Of a stretch of DNA of 64,000 nucleotides, positions 55,807 through 64,000 are shown in pieces. The DNA is taken from positions 1-64,000 of the forward strand of contig NZ_FQUC01000018.1 of NCBI RefSeq assembly GCF_900128985.1. The letters run 5' to 3'. A model generated the notes under the pieces. The model saw only the letters and a program-made list of their open reading frames with translations. It did not search any database and had not been told where the DNA came from. The translations under genes and the position numbers were made by a program. This DNA comes from Indolivaga macrotermitis (GTDB taxonomy: Bacteria; Bacteroidota; Bacteroidia; Bacteroidales; Dysgonomonadaceae). Every line of letters begins with the position of its first letter. The first letter of the stretch is position 1.

Positions 55807-56343
55807 TTAGTCGAAAAGCCTTTTCTCGCCTGATTCCAGATCCAAAAGATATCGTTTTTTTTCCAACCCTCCGGCATAGCCCGTGAGGGTTTTATTTGTG
55901 CCTATTACCCGGTGACATGGGATAATTATGGCGATTTTATTAGCCCCGTTAGCATTTGCTACAGCCCTTACTCCCAATGGTATTCCCATCGCTTTTGCCT
56001 GTTCTAGGTAGGATACTGTTTTACCATAAGGAATTTGTAAAAGTTGTGTCCATACTTTTTTCTGAAAATCCGTACCAATCATATCAATACTAACTGTAAA
56101 CTCTTTAATTCCTTTCTCAAAATAACGGGATAACTCTTTTTTCAGAAGTTCGATATGAGGATTTTTTTCTTCACGAATATCTGAAACAGCCATTTTTCCC
56201 AAGTTCAGTACTTGTTTTTCGAAATTCTTTCGGTTATTAAATTCGAGAAAGCAGATACCCTTTTCACTGGCATATGCTATCATATTTCCAAGCGGTGTAT
56301 CTATGGTATCCGAAGCGGTGATTGTAGTTTGTTCTTGTGCCAA
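55807..56343 (-). CDS. ogt: Methylated-DNA--protein-cysteine methyltransferase
   Basis: 178 residues. It repairs O6-alkylguanine by transfer to its own cysteine in the motif IIPCHRVIG, followed by the domain end GGLEKKRYLLDLE. The N-terminal domain shows DTPLGNMIAYASEKGICFLEF in part. The only start giving the complete TPLG segment is TTG at 56343; the next ATG falls inside the domain. The stop is 4 bases from that of the convergent hydrolase. Confidence 0.92.
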   Translation of the reverse strand: MAQEQTTITASDTIDTPLGNMIAYASEKGICFLEFNNRKNFEKQVLNLGKMAVSDIREEKNPHIELLKKELSRYFEKGIKEFTVSIDMIGTDFQKKVWTQLLQIPYGKTVSYLEQAKAMGIPLGVRAVANANGANKIAIIIPCHRVIGTNKTLTGYAGGLEKKRYLLDLESGEKRLFD

Positions 56344-56646
56344 TTGATCGTTAGTTTTTGTTATAAAATGTAACTCGATTATAAAGATATTTAATTAACG
56401 AAATCTTTGAAACAAAGTTATTTAATTTGTTTTCGAATATTTGGTCGTTAATACCGGATATTTTATAGGTTTTTATTTGTACTTGTTTGATATATAGTGT
56501 AATGTGTACTTTATTAACATAAAAGCCAAGTTATCAACAATTCCTTTAGAGTTTCGGTAGCCATTTTTAGATGTGCTGTAATTTATTCGTTTCTTTGTAA
56601 CTTATATATAATATAGAAATCTTAAAAGAGTAACATAACAACTACT
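56344..56646. other. Divergent intergenic region between ogt and parA
   Basis: This AT-rich stretch has no reading frame. On the minus strand, TAACTTTG (56413-56420) fits the -7 consensus for ogt. For parA only a weak pair was seen (TTTG 56486-56489 and TACTTTAT from 56507). No parS-like palindrome (CACGTG core) is present here. Confidence 0.35.
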
Positions 56647-57411
56647 ATGGGTAAAATAATTGCTTTGGCAAATCAGAAGGGTGGGGTTGGAAAAACTACT
56701 ACTACAATCAACTTGGCGGCATCTCTGGCTGCTCTCGAGAAAAAAGTTCTGGTAGTAGATGCTGATCCTCAGGCAAACGCCTCTTCGGGTTTGGGACTGG
56801 ATATTAAGCAAATAAAAAATACTATTTACGAATGCTTGATCGGGGCGTCTACCGCCGAAAAAGCTATTGTTGCAACAGAATACGAACGGCTGGATATTAT
56901 TCCTTCGCATATCAACTTAGTGGGTGCTGAACTGGAAATGCTGAATATCGAGAACCGTGAGAAAAGGCTTGCTTCTGTTTTGCTTCCAATAAAAGGAAAT
57001 TATGATTATATTTTGATAGACTGTTCTCCTTCACTGGGCCTGATTACTGTAAATGCACTGACTGCTGCCGACTCGGTGATTATTCCTGTACAATGTGAGT
57101 ATTTTGCTTTGGAAGGTATTAGTAAACTGTTGAATACTATTAAGATAATCAAGTCTAAACTGAATCCACAACTAGAGATCGAAGGATTTCTACTGACAAT
57201 GTATGATGCACGTCTGCGTTTGGCAAACCAGATATACGAAGAGGTGAAAAAACACTTCCAGGAACTAGTGTTCACTACTGTTATACAGCGTAATGTCAAA
57301 CTGAGTGAATCGCAAAGTTTTGCTCAACCTGTGCTTGCTTATGATGCAGCGTCACGCGGAACGGTCAACTACATGCAGTTAGCGAAAGAACTAATCGAAA
57401 AAAATTCGTAA
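56647..57411 (+). CDS. parA: Chromosome-partitioning ATPase ParA/Soj
   Basis: 254 residues. It has the deviant Walker A motif ANQKGGVGKTTTTINLA at the N-terminus, Walker B-type IDCSPSLGLIT in the middle, and the C-terminal RNVKLSESQSFAQPVLAYD. It works with ParB in chromosome segregation. The small size without an N-terminal helix-turn-helix identifies the chromosomal (Soj) type. Confidence 0.95.
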   Translation: MGKIIALANQKGGVGKTTTTINLAASLAALEKKVLVVDADPQANASSGLGLDIKQIKNTIYECLIGASTAEKAIVATEYERLDIIPSHINLVGAELEMLNIENREKRLASVLLPIKGNYDYILIDCSPSLGLITVNALTAADSVIIPVQCEYFALEGISKLLNTIKIIKSKLNPQLEIEGFLLTMYDARLRLANQIYEEVKKHFQELVFTTVIQRNVKLSESQSFAQPVLAYDAASRGTVNYMQLAKELIEKNS

Positions 57412-57421
57412 CTTTGTCGTT

Positions 57422-57452
57422 ATCCTCAATATTTTAGAAGTATCTTGAGGAT
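57422..57452 (+). terminator. Weak hairpin between parA and parB
   Basis: ATCCTCAA (57422-57429) pairs with TTGAGGAT (57445-57452) around a 15-base loop, followed only by TTATTTAG. It may be an attenuator or processing stem rather than a full terminator. Confidence 0.35.
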
Positions 57453-57536
57453 TTATTTAGACAGAGAATAAATACAGATATTTAAAGTATAGATATAGGT
57501 TTATATCATTAATACTTATTTTTACTTAATTAAATT

Positions 57537-58445
57537 ATGGCAAAAAAACCTGCTTTAGGGAGAGGATTGGATGCGCTTATTACTATGGACGAAGTGACAA
57601 CTTCGGGTTCGTCGTCTATCAGTGAGGTGCCCTTATCTCAAATTCAGCCTAATCCTGACCAGCCTAGACGTGTTTTTGACGAGGAAGCTTTACGTGAACT
57701 GGCTGTTTCTATCAAACAGTTGGGGGTGATACAACCTATCACCTTACGTAAGATCGATGATGATACTTATCAGATTATTGCAGGAGAACGCAGATACAGA
57801 GCTTCGATGATTGCGCAGCTCGAAACCATTCCTGCATATGTGAAAACGGCCGAAGACGAAAATGTCATGGAAATGGCATTGATAGAGAATATTCAGAGAG
57901 AAGACCTGAATTCGATAGAAATAGCGCTGGCATATCAGAATCTTATCGAAACATATAGCCTGACACAGGAGAGACTGAGCGAGCGTATTGGTAAGAAACG
58001 TACAACTATAGCCAATTATCTGCGGTTACTGAAGTTACCTGCCGAAATACAGATGGCAATCAGAGACAAGAAAATAGATATGGCGCATGCCCGTACTCTT
58101 GTTACTATCGAAAATCCGGAAGTACAGCTCGACGTTTACCAGCATATTCTCAATGAAGATCTTTCGGTACGGAAGGTCGAAGAATATGTGAGGGCTATAA
58201 ATAAAGGCGAAACCCTTGAGGAAATAATTCAGGAGAAAGAAGTAGTGGACCTCGTGAAAAAGGGGAAGATACAGAAAGCCACTCCCGAAGAATTCGACGT
58301 TTTGAAGAAACATCTTTCTAAATTCTTTGAGTCTAAAGTACAACTCACATGTAATGAAAAAGGGAAGGGAAAGATAACTATCGCTTTCAATTCGGATGAA
58401 GATTTGGAACGGATTATTACTAAATTTGACCAGTTGAGAAGATAG
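57537..58445 (+). CDS. parB: Chromosome-partitioning protein ParB/Spo0J
   Basis: 302 residues. ALGRGLDALI at the start is the ParA-interacting peptide. NPDQPRRVFDEEAL and AGERRYRAS form the CTP-binding nuclease-like part. SERIGKKRTTIANYLRLLKL is the helix-turn-helix that binds parS. A C-terminal dimer domain follows. It begins 125 bases after parA. No parS site was found in the window. Confidence 0.95.
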   Translation: MAKKPALGRGLDALITMDEVTTSGSSSISEVPLSQIQPNPDQPRRVFDEEALRELAVSIKQLGVIQPITLRKIDDDTYQIIAGERRYRASMIAQLETIPAYVKTAEDENVMEMALIENIQREDLNSIEIALAYQNLIETYSLTQERLSERIGKKRTTIANYLRLLKLPAEIQMAIRDKKIDMAHARTLVTIENPEVQLDVYQHILNEDLSVRKVEEYVRAINKGETLEEIIQEKEVVDLVKKGKIQKATPEEFDVLKKHLSKFFESKVQLTCNEKGKGKITIAFNSDEDLERIITKFDQLRR

Positions 58446-58475
58446 TCTGTAAACTTGTCCTGATAGTAGAATTAT

Positions 58476-59201
58476 ATGGTAAAAAAAGTTTTAGTTGGTA
58501 TTTTGGCAGTATGTTTTACTTCACTCTCTGTTTCGGGGCAGAATAACGGTGATTCTATATATACCGATAAGCCGCAAAACGTAGATATATTACATACTAA
58601 TAATACCAATGATACTGTACCCTTGATAGATTCGAAGCTTCAGATCGATAAATCGACCGAAAGAGCAATGAATCAGAGAGAGATAAAACCTTTTAAACCC
58701 GATCCGAATAAAGCCGTGCTCTATTCGGCCATTTTTCCCGGATTAGGTCAGATCTATAATAGAAAGTACTGGAAGTTACCGATAATATATGGCGGTTTCA
58801 TCGGCTTTTATTATGCTATATCATGGAACGGACGATATTATAACGATTATACAAAAGCGTATAAAGCGATTATGAGCGATACTCCGCGCAGTCCGCAAAA
58901 TATAGCGATATGGGGTGCTTTTGTCGGAAGTAGTATTGTCCCCGAAGAACTGAGCGAGGCTCAGTTGAATTCTTTAAAAACCCGGTTCCGGAATAAACGC
59001 GATTCTTATAGAAGATACAGAGATTTAAGTATTATAGGAGCTGTAGCACTTTATGGTTTATGTATGATAGATGCATATGTAGATGCGCATCTGTTTGATT
59101 TCGATATTTCACCTGATTTATCGATGAGAGTTGAGCCTAAAGTCGAGCATGATCCGTTTGCACGCAGGGCATTCGGTCTTCAATGCAGTTTTACATTTTA
59201 G
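58476..59201 (+). CDS. DUF5683 family envelope protein
   Basis: 241 residues with a signal peptide (VLVGILAVCFTSLSVSGQ). The conserved motif AIFPGLGQIYNRKYWKLPI, then GGFIGFYYAISWNGRYY (membrane segment), and GLCMIDAYVDAHLFDFDIS near the C-terminus are the DUF5683 hallmarks. The role is unknown. Its fixed place between parB and the lytic transglycosylase, as I recall from other Bacteroidales, suggests a wall or division-linked job. Confidence 0.85.
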   Translation: MVKKVLVGILAVCFTSLSVSGQNNGDSIYTDKPQNVDILHTNNTNDTVPLIDSKLQIDKSTERAMNQREIKPFKPDPNKAVLYSAIFPGLGQIYNRKYWKLPIIYGGFIGFYYAISWNGRYYNDYTKAYKAIMSDTPRSPQNIAIWGAFVGSSIVPEELSEAQLNSLKTRFRNKRDSYRRYRDLSIIGAVALYGLCMIDAYVDAHLFDFDISPDLSMRVEPKVEHDPFARRAFGLQCSFTF

Positions 59202-59239
59202 GTCATTACTGATAGAGTTGGCCGGAAAATCAAAAAAAT

Positions 59240-61282
59240 ATGCTGAAAAAAAAAGTTATTGTTAGTCTAGTTTGTCTAAGTTCGTTAACCCTAAATGCTC
59301 AGGTCTATCGGTCGGGTGTGTCTGTAAAAGATACCATAACCGACAAAGATCTTGTTGTTCCTGAGGAGATAGAACGTAACTTCGACCAATTGCTTGTCGA
59401 CTGGAAGAAGGAATTTGCTCCGGCTCTTACTTGCAAATCTAATTCTGACAGTAATATTGCTTACCCAGATTCTGTATATATCAACAGGCTATATAGTCTG
59501 CCTACCGAAATGGAGTTGGTATATAACCCTATTGTGAGGTCGTATATCGATATGTATACAGGAAGAATGAGGGGAAGTGTCGAATACTTTGTTGGTAAGT
59601 CGAGCTACTATTTCCCTATTTTCGAACAAGCTCTCGATAAACACGGACTTCCTATCGAGTTGAAATACCTTCCTATTATTGAATCTGCTTTGAATCCGAC
59701 GATTGTTTCGCGTGCCGGAGCTACCGGTCTGTGGCAATTTATGATAGGTACAGGCAAAATGTATGATCTCGAGATAAACAGCTTGGTTGACGAACGTCGC
59801 GATCCTTTGAAATCGACAGAGGCTGCTGCACGTTATCTCAAAGATCTGTTCAATATATATGGTGACTGGAATCTTGTGATTGCAGCATATAACTGTGGAC
59901 CGGGTAATGTGAATAAAGCAATTAAACGTAGTGGCGGAGCAACTGATTACTGGTCGATATATCCGTATTTACCGAAAGAAACCAGAGGGTATGTTCCTGC
60001 TTTCATTGCAGCGACTTATGTGATGAATTATTATGCAGATCATAATATTTGTCCGTTTGAATATAAATATACTCATTCGACAGATACTATTGTTGTAGAT
60101 AAATATTTGCATTTGCAACAAATTGCCGATGTTTTGGATGTATCTATCGATGAAGTGAGGACACTTAATCCTCAATATAAAAAAGATATAGTTCCCGGCG
60201 AATTTAAGAGCTACTTAGTTACCCTTCCATCGGCAAAAGCAACCGATTTTGAAGTGTCGAAAGATTCCGTATATGCTTACAAAACGAATGAGTTTTTGTC
60301 TCACCGAAAGGTTGTCGAGCCTACAGGTTATTCGAGTGTGGCGGGTAATACCCTTAGATATAAAGTAAGACGTGGCGATAATCTTGCGGCTATTGCCAGA
60401 AAGCATGGAGTAACAACTACCCAGGTAAAGCGATGGAATGGACTTAAATCAAATAAACTGAGGGCAGGGCAGTATCTGGTTGTAAGCAACCCGGCTACAG
60501 CTCCTCGTAAAGAGAAGGAAGAAACTTCTACAGCTACTTTGGCACAAAATCAAACCACAACGAATACTTCATCTACTTCGCAGGAACTGAATTCGAATAC
60601 AAATGAGTCGAGTGTTCTTGCCCAATATTTTAATAAGGTAAGGGAAGAGAATTCTGTAACTGTGATAGAGCCGGATTCGGTTCAGTCGGTTGTAGCTGAT
60701 AACGAGTTATTGGCATCAGCTGATACAGAAGAAGCCAGTCCATCGAGAATTCAACATTTACAGAGTTCACAAACAATTTATCATAAAGTCCGGATCGGGG
60801 AAACATTAACCCAGATTGCTTCGAAATATAATGTTGATAAGGATGAAGTAACAAAGTGGAATAAACTAAAAAAATCCGTACCTAAAGTCGGTCAACGCTT
60901 AGTAATACATTTACCTCAAAAAGAGGAACCTGAAGAAGAAGCTGTTCCTTCTATCAATGCAGAATCGGTAGAAGCAGTTATGGCTGATGCTCAGAAGTCG
61001 GTTGACGCTGAATCTTCGAATGATGCTGTCGCTTCCGTATCACCGGTTCCGATGAAGGTTAGCAAAAAAGAAGAACAAGCACCTCCGGCTATACCTGCCA
61101 GAACAGAGTCGAGAAAACCTGTACCCAAAGCACCGATTGTTTATGTTGTTAAAAAAGGAGATACTCTCGGGCATATTGCGATGAGATATGGAGGAAAGGT
61201 GACAGCCAGTACTATACGGAAGGCTAATAATCTGTCTTCGGATAATTTAAGTATAGGTCAGAAATTAAAAATACCCAGATAA
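59240..61282 (+). CDS. MltD-type lytic transglycosylase with three LysM domains
   Basis: 680 residues with a signal peptide. The SLT domain spans about residues 115-260. The catalytic Glu is about residue 147 in YLPIIESALNP, followed by SRAGATGLWQFM and AAYNCGPGNVNKAI. Three LysM modules begin near residues 373 (YKVRRGDNLAAIARKHG), 513 (YHKVRIGETLTQIASKY) and 634 (YVVKKGDTLGHIAMRYG), joined by Ser/Thr/Glu-rich linkers. It cuts peptidoglycan in the periplasm. relA/spoT follows after 25 bases. Confidence 0.92.
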   Translation: MLKKKVIVSLVCLSSLTLNAQVYRSGVSVKDTITDKDLVVPEEIERNFDQLLVDWKKEFAPALTCKSNSDSNIAYPDSVYINRLYSLPTEMELVYNPIVRSYIDMYTGRMRGSVEYFVGKSSYYFPIFEQALDKHGLPIELKYLPIIESALNPTIVSRAGATGLWQFMIGTGKMYDLEINSLVDERRDPLKSTEAAARYLKDLFNIYGDWNLVIAAYNCGPGNVNKAIKRSGGATDYWSIYPYLPKETRGYVPAFIAATYVMNYYADHNICPFEYKYTHSTDTIVVDKYLHLQQIADVLDVSIDEVRTLNPQYKKDIVPGEFKSYLVTLPSAKATDFEVSKDSVYAYKTNEFLSHRKVVEPTGYSSVAGNTLRYKVRRGDNLAAIARKHGVTTTQVKRWNGLKSNKLRAGQYLVVSNPATAPRKEKEETSTATLAQNQTTTNTSSTSQELNSNTNESSVLAQYFNKVREENSVTVIEPDSVQSVVADNELLASADTEEASPSRIQHLQSSQTIYHKVRIGETLTQIASKYNVDKDEVTKWNKLKKSVPKVGQRLVIHLPQKEEPEEEAVPSINAESVEAVMADAQKSVDAESSNDAVASVSPVPMKVSKKEEQAPPAIPARTESRKPVPKAPIVYVVKKGDTLGHIAMRYGGKVTASTIRKANNLSSDNLSIGQKLKIPR

Positions 61283-61307
61283 GTGATTGTTCTTTTCATA
61301 AGAATTT

Positions 61308-63554
61308 ATGGATAAAGATGATAAAAATAAGGAAGAGGATTTGGTGATAGAACAGGAGTTTGACGCTCTTATTCAGGATTATATCAAATCTAATCATAGA
61401 CGGAAAGTAGAGCTTATAACCAAGGCATTCCATATTGCCCGCGAAGCCCATAAGGGTGCTCGCCGTAGGTCGGGCGAACCGTATATAATGCATCCCCTTG
61501 CAGTTGCCCGTATTGTTTGTAACGAAATAGGACTCGGATCTACATCTATATGTGCGGCATTGTTACACGATGTTGTAGAAGACACAGACTATACAGTAGA
61601 TGATATTAAGAAATTATTTGGTGATAAGATAGCCGAGATTGTCGATGGATTGACTAAAATATCCAGCGGAATGTTTGGAGATCAGGTATCATCTCAGGCT
61701 GAGAACTTCCGAAAGCTACTGCTTACAATGTCGGACGATATACGTGTTATCTTAGTAAAGATCGCCGACAGATTACATAATATGCGTACGCTTGGATCTA
61801 TGGCTCCGGCTAAACGCCACAAGATTGCCGGCGAAACCATGTATATATACGCACCCCTTGCTCACCGCCTGGGGCTTTTTGCTATAAAGACCGAACTTGA
61901 AGAGTTGAGTTTCAAATATGAAAATCCGGAAGAGTACAATGATATTGTCGATAAACTCGACAAATCGAGCTATATACGCCGCGATATATTCGAACATTTC
62001 GCAAAGCCCGTAAAGGAAAGATTGGATCAGCAGGGATTCAAATATGAAATAAAGGCTCGTGATAAATCGGTGTATTCGATCTGGAATAAGATGAAGACAA
62101 AGTCCGTTCCCTTCGAAGAAATATACGATATATTTGCTGTACGTATCATTTTCGATACTGAGCCCGGTGTTGATGAAAAGAAGAGATGTTGGGATATTTA
62201 TTCGGTGATTACGGACATATACAAGCTTCGACCTGATAGGATCAGGGATTGGGTGAGCCGTCCTAAATCGAACGGATATCAGGCTTTACACCTGACCGTG
62301 ATGGGACCTGATGGTGAATGGGTGGAAATACAGATCAGGAGCCGCAGGATGGATGACATTGCCGAAAAAGGATTTGCTGCCCATTGGAAGTATAAAGAAG
62401 GAAAAATTGAAGAAGATACCGAGCTTGATAAATGGCTGAAGACGATTAAGGAGATTTTAGAAAATCCGAATCCGAATGCCATTGACTTTCTTGATACAAT
62501 TAAATTGAACCTGTTCTCACAGGAAATTTTTGTGTTTACGCCGAAGGGTGATCTTAAAACAATGGCGCAGGGTTCCACTGCCCTTGATTTTGCTTACGAA
62601 CTGCATTCGAATATCGGAGATAGGTGTATCGGGGCTAAGGTCAACCATAAACTGGTACCTTTGAGTTATAAACTGAATAGTGGTGATCAGGTCGAAATTC
62701 TTACTTCCAAATCGCAGACGCCTCAAGTGGAATGGCTTGGATTTGTAACCAGTGGTAAGGCACGGGCAAAGCTCGAAGCATCGCTGAAAAGGCAGAAAAG
62801 AGAGATTGCTAAAGAAGGTGAGCTCCGTTTGAAGGAGTTTTTAGGATTAGAGGAAATACCTACACCTACTATCGACCGTATGCTCGATTATTATAAGGTT
62901 GCGAAGCGTGAAGACCTATACTTTGCGATCGGCAATAAAACTATTATTCTGCCGGTCAGGCCGGAATTGTTGTTTAAAGATCAGAAAGATTCGACATCAA
63001 GTAATTTCTTGATGAGATATGTGCGTCAGGCATTCAGGGTTAAACGTAAAGAATCCGAAAAAGCTGAAATTCTCGATTCTGACGAAGATTTAGAGACAAT
63101 AGACAAGAAGAAGACATATATCCTTCAGGAAGATTCTTTCAAGAAAAACTTCAGGTTGGCGTCCTGTTGTAATCCTATTCCGGGTGATAAAGTATTCGGG
63201 TTTATCGGAGATAATAACGAAATTCAGGTACATAACGTTAATTGCCCTGTTGGCTTGAAGCTAAAAGCAAGTTTCGGAAATAAGATACTTAATCTGGAGT
63301 GGGGTAATTATGCCCAATATTCGTTTTTATCGACTATTGTTATACGAGGGATCGACCGTGTAGGTATGCTCAATGATATAACTAAAGTAATAATAACAGA
63401 TTCGGTAAATATAAAGAATCTGAATATAGAGTCAAATGACGGCATTTTCGAAGGAAAGGTAAGCCTATTTGTACATAGCGTTGCGGATGTGCAGAGGCTA
63501 TGCTCGCAGATTTTGAAAATCGAAGGTGTACAGTCGGTGAATAGGCTTAGCTGA
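61308..63554 (+). CDS. Bifunctional (p)ppGpp synthetase/hydrolase, RelA/SpoT family
   Basis: 748 residues. The N-terminal HD hydrolase domain has [11 protein letters not shown] (about residue 87) and [12 protein letters not shown], both intact. The synthetase domain (about 235-365) has [20 protein letters not shown] and [13 protein letters not shown]. Its RxKS segment ([13 protein letters not shown]) is of the basic, bifunctional type rather than the acidic RelA type. A TGS domain starts near residue 406 and an ACT domain closes the protein. It controls the stringent response. Confidence 0.94.
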   Translation: MDKDDKNKEEDLVIEQEFDALIQDYIKSNHRRKVELITKAFHIAREAHKGARRRSGEPYIMHPLAVARIVCNEIGLGSTSICAALLHDVVEDTDYTVDDIKKLFGDKIAEIVDGLTKISSGMFGDQVSSQAENFRKLLLTMSDDIRVILVKIADRLHNMRTLGSMAPAKRHKIAGETMYIYAPLAHRLGLFAIKTELEELSFKYENPEEYNDIVDKLDKSSYIRRDIFEHFAKPVKERLDQQGFKYEIKARDKSVYSIWNKMKTKSVPFEEIYDIFAVRIIFDTEPGVDEKKRCWDIYSVITDIYKLRPDRIRDWVSRPKSNGYQALHLTVMGPDGEWVEIQIRSRRMDDIAEKGFAAHWKYKEGKIEEDTELDKWLKTIKEILENPNPNAIDFLDTIKLNLFSQEIFVFTPKGDLKTMAQGSTALDFAYELHSNIGDRCIGAKVNHKLVPLSYKLNSGDQVEILTSKSQTPQVEWLGFVTSGKARAKLEASLKRQKREIAKEGELRLKEFLGLEEIPTPTIDRMLDYYKVAKREDLYFAIGNKTIILPVRPELLFKDQKDSTSSNFLMRYVRQAFRVKRKESEKAEILDSDEDLETIDKKKTYILQEDSFKKNFRLASCCNPIPGDKVFGFIGDNNEIQVHNVNCPVGLKLKASFGNKILNLEWGNYAQYSFLSTIVIRGIDRVGMLNDITKVIITDSVNIKNLNIESNDGIFEGKVSLFVHSVADVQRLCSQILKIEGVQSVNRLS

Positions 63555-63577
63555 GCCAAAATACTGGATATAAAATC

Positions 63578-64000
63578 ATGAGTGAAGATTTCAATATGCA
63601 TAATGAGAAATTGAACGGAACTGAGCGTGAATTTGAAAATGCACTTCGCCCGTTAACCTTCTCGAGCTTTAGCGGACAAGACAAAGTGGTCGAAAACCTG
63701 AAAGTTTTTGTCACTGCTGCACGTATGCGTGGCGAATCGCTCGACCATACATTACTGCACGGCCCTCCCGGATTAGGAAAAACTACCTTGTCAAACATTA
63801 TAGCGAATGAACTGGGGGTGGGCTTTAAAATAACATCAGGGCCAGTACTGGATAAACCCGGTGATTTGGCAGGTTTACTGACTTCGCTCGAACCTAATGA
63901 TGTGCTTTTTATCGACGAGATCCATCGGCTTTCACCTATTGTGGAAGAATATTTGTATAGCGCGATGGAGGATTACCGTATCGATATTATGATCGATAAA
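63578..64000 (+). CDS. ruvB: Holliday junction helicase RuvB, 3' part cut by the window end
   Basis: The first 141 codons are visible and the frame runs open to the window end. Motifs are [19 protein letters not shown], Walker [36 protein letters not shown] and Walker [10 protein letters not shown]. RuvB is the AAA+ motor that drives branch migration with RuvA. The full protein should be about 340 residues. It starts 23 bases after the RelA/SpoT stop. Confidence 0.95.
   Translation, partial: MSEDFNMHNEKLNGTEREFENALRPLTFSSFSGQDKVVENLKVFVTAARMRGESLDHTLLHGPPGLGKTTLSNIIANELGVGFKITSGPVLDKPGDLAGLLTSLEPNDVLFIDEIHRLSPIVEEYLYSAMEDYRIDIMIDK

Noticed and set aside
57422-57452. Strong terminator separating parA from parB
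   Set aside because: The stem is only 8 bp with a long loop and no T-run, so it is listed only as a weak hairpin.

Overview
The window looks like a chromosomal segment of a Bacteroidales bacterium, most likely Dysgonomonas or a close relative (inference). The reasons are: promoters of the Bacteroidetes type (a -7 box TAnnTTTG with a TTTG-like -33 box) ahead of many genes; a PorZ-like type IX secretion protein carrying a type IX C-terminal domain; a lipoprotein-type TamA; a SpmA-SpmB fusion; two neighbouring S26 signal peptidase genes; and an AT-rich composition, richer in AT than Porphyromonas, Tannerella or Parabacteroides. No tRNA, CRISPR array, integrase or transposase gene was seen. One RNA gene is clear: RNase P RNA.

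Layout. 0.3-12.5 kb holds housekeeping and envelope genes: dapB, two S26 signal peptidase homologues (the second has lost its catalytic residues), two GT39 membrane glycosyltransferases, cysS, a small secreted protein, an AlkD-like repair protein, an M16 peptidase, an outer-membrane barrel and a WbqC-like protein. 12.5-21.7 kb is mostly on the minus strand: dinD, guaB, a cupin, a TamA/TamL-like barrel, a small membrane protein and porZ; one GNAT gene is on the plus strand.

21.9-47.9 kb is a single-direction surface-polysaccharide locus that starts from a near-consensus promoter and becomes markedly AT-rich. Its order is: UDP-glucose dehydrogenase, Wza-type exporter, Wzz, rfbC, rfbB, then seven genes for CMP-legionaminic acid (LegB, LegC, LegH, LegI, LegG, PtmE and LegF types). 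Next come a candidate nonulosonate transferase, a pyruvyltransferase, Wzx, Wzy, a GT4 transferase, the UDP-L-FucNAc pathway (capE, cupin, capF, capG), a WbuB-like transferase and a UDP-glucuronate 4-epimerase. The repeat unit is therefore expected to contain legionaminic acid, FucNAc, a hexuronic acid and possibly a pyruvate ketal and a dTDP-derived deoxysugar. No initiating sugar-phosphate transferase, rfbA or rfbD lies in the locus.

47.9-64 kb returns to conserved genes: a 3-hydroxyisobutyrate dehydrogenase family protein, a glutamine amidotransferase, YihY, rnpB, a small lipoprotein, SpmAB, ybeY, two tandem secreted alpha/beta hydrolases, ogt, parA, parB, DUF5683, a LysM lytic transglycosylase, a bifunctional RelA/SpoT and the start of ruvB, which is cut by the window end.

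The best leads are: the signal peptidase homologue without Ser or Lys; the GDP-route legionaminic acid cassette with a candidate transferase directly after it; porZ back to back with the polysaccharide promoter; a 192-bp element with perfect 32-bp terminal inverted repeats at the rnpB promoter; a GTGAC/GTCAC repeat element found at two distant intergenic sites; and three GGTC-N3-GACC palindromes ahead of consecutive genes.
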